Of a stretch of 13,401 nucleotides of DNA, positions 12,677 through 13,401 are shown one piece after another; positions within the stretch are counted from its first letter, which is position 1; each line of letters starts with the position of its first letter. The notes below the pieces were generated by a model. It was not told where the DNA came from. It saw nothing but the letters and a program-made list of their open reading frames with translations, and made no database searches. This DNA is from Desulfobulbaceae bacterium UBA5628 (GTDB lineage Bacteria; Desulfobacterota; Desulfobulbia; Desulfobulbales; Desulfurivibrionaceae), in assembly GCA_002421565.1 (NCBI GenBank), contig DIKC01000152.1, positions 1 to 13,401 on the forward strand. Direction: 5' to 3'. Position numbers and translations under genes: made by a program.

Positions 12677-13401
12677 CTATTTTTTCAACAACGCCTCTAC
12701 CCCGCGCCCATAAGTGACCAGCGGCACCCCTTGCAATCCTTGACCCATATGACCCCCACTGCCATAACGGGTACGGGAAAATAATCCACCACCACCCCCC
12801 CGTCCGCTGTTGATATCATTGGCGATTCGTTGCGCTTCCTGCTGATCCAGGGTCCCGTAAGCTTTGGTCACCACAAAAAAATGGCCGGGAGCGGCAGAAT
12901 TTGGCTGGGAGAAACCGGTCGCCGGCGGGGTGGCTCCGGTCGTGATCTGGGCACGGTAGGACGGCATCATGTCATTGCCCCGTTTGCTCAAGGTGGTCGA
13001 TACCACCACCCAGTAAATGGTTTTCGGTTTGTTTTTCTCCTTAAAGGCCGAGACCTGCGCCAAGGAAATCAAGCCGTTCGAGGCGAGCCGGTCGATCATC
13101 TGTCCGGCACAGGCGTCGGCCGGCACCTGCATGAGAGTATTGTAAACCGTGCCGGCCACCTTTTTTTCCTGTTCGGTAGTGTAACTAACCAGACGATAGG
13201 TGTCCATCCGGGCGATTTCGGCATGATTAACCGAAGCATCGAGCAAAATTCGCCGCATCTGTTCATATGCCTGAGGCGAGGTGGTCTTGAAGCAGGGGTG
13301 GACGGTTTTGTTGAAAATATCATTGGCGAGTCTTTGCCAGCGCTCCTTTCCAATTTTTTCATAATCCACCGGCGGCGGTGACACCGTGCGCGACCGGGGG
13401 G
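12677..13401 (-). CDS. Protein of unknown function with Gly-rich C-terminal region, 5' partial
   Basis: The frame is open to the window edge. The first visible in-frame start-type codon (GTG at 13384) has no ribosome binding site and lies in a proline-containing stretch (RTVSPPPVDYEK), so the gene most likely begins outside the window. About 150 residues of mixed helix and strand (KIGKERWQRLANDIFNKTVH, TIYWVVVSTTLSKRGND) are followed by a region with VVTKAYGTLDQQEAQRIAND, a run of five Gly (GRGGGGGLFSRTRYGSGGH), and the end GRGVEALLKK. I recognise no family. No signal peptide can be judged because the N-terminus is missing. It is the most upstream visible gene of the run, 11 bases before the PDZ-propeller gene, and lacks the KGRVLD tail. 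Confidence 0.82.
   Translation of the reverse strand, partial: PRSRTVSPPPVDYEKIGKERWQRLANDIFNKTVHPCFKTTSPQAYEQMRRILLDASVNHAEIARMDTYRLVSYTTEQEKKVAGTVYNTLMQVPADACAGQMIDRLASNGLISLAQVSAFKEKNKPKTIYWVVVSTTLSKRGNDMMPSYRAQITTGATPPATGFSQPNSAAPGHFFVVTKAYGTLDQQEAQRIANDINSGRGGGGGLFSRTRYGSGGHMGQGLQGVPLVTYGRGVEALLKK

Noticed and set aside
1..13401. tRNA, rRNA, CRISPR arrays, insertion sequences, attachment sites
   Set aside because: Looked for on both strands; no cloverleaf, spacer-repeat pattern, transposase or integrase motif was seen.

Overview
The window looks like a chromosomal segment of a GC-rich anaerobic bacterium. My best guess is a member of the Desulfobacterota (delta-proteobacterial type). 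The guess rests on three things: a ThiC/BzaF-family gene under a cobalamin riboswitch, a rhodanese-metallo-beta-lactamase fusion gene, and the codon and GC style. The taxonomic call is inference only. Every gene I can support is on the minus strand, so the window reads from right to left.

Right and centre (13401 down to 1797): a long, tightly packed run of at least eleven genes, with one more gene relic inside it. It is probably one operon whose promoter lies outside the window. Nearly all products have signal peptides or lipoprotein signals. Many are built from scaffold or interaction repeats: a beta-propeller plus PDZ protein, a Sel1 plus beta-propeller protein, two ankyrin proteins and a DUF1566 lipoprotein. 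The rest are exported proteins of unknown function. Four consecutive, structurally unrelated products (genes at 10620, 8220, 7449 and 6575) end in the same peptide, KGR(V/I)LD, after a proline-rich linker. The codons differ mostly at silent positions, so this looks like a selected C-terminal tag. It is the strongest candidate here for an undescribed system: a set of exported proteins with N-terminal export signals and a shared C-terminal sorting, docking or processing tag. The two largest tagged proteins are paralogues, one carrying a PDZ domain inserted into the shared helical module.

A 35-residue exported peptide gene (5855-5962) sits in the middle of the run. A C-terminal relic of a second copy of the 6025 gene lies at about 5186-5266. 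The downstream half (genes at 4638, 3609, 2716 and 1797) encodes further exported proteins without the tag. These are nearly abutting or overlapping, which suggests translational coupling.

Left (1671 to 581): a rhodanese plus metallo-beta-lactamase-fold gene broken by a +1 frameshift and by a second lesion that appears to remove the segment with the last metal-binding His. Its end overlaps the -35 box of a promoter that drives a cobalamin riboswitch (374-543), an antiterminator/terminator pair (274-400), and the start of a ThiC-family gene that leaves the window at base 1. Cobalamin control points to BzaF (5-hydroxybenzimidazole synthase, lower ligand of cobamides) rather than thiamin-specific ThiC. 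I see no tRNA, rRNA, CRISPR array, transposase or integrase.
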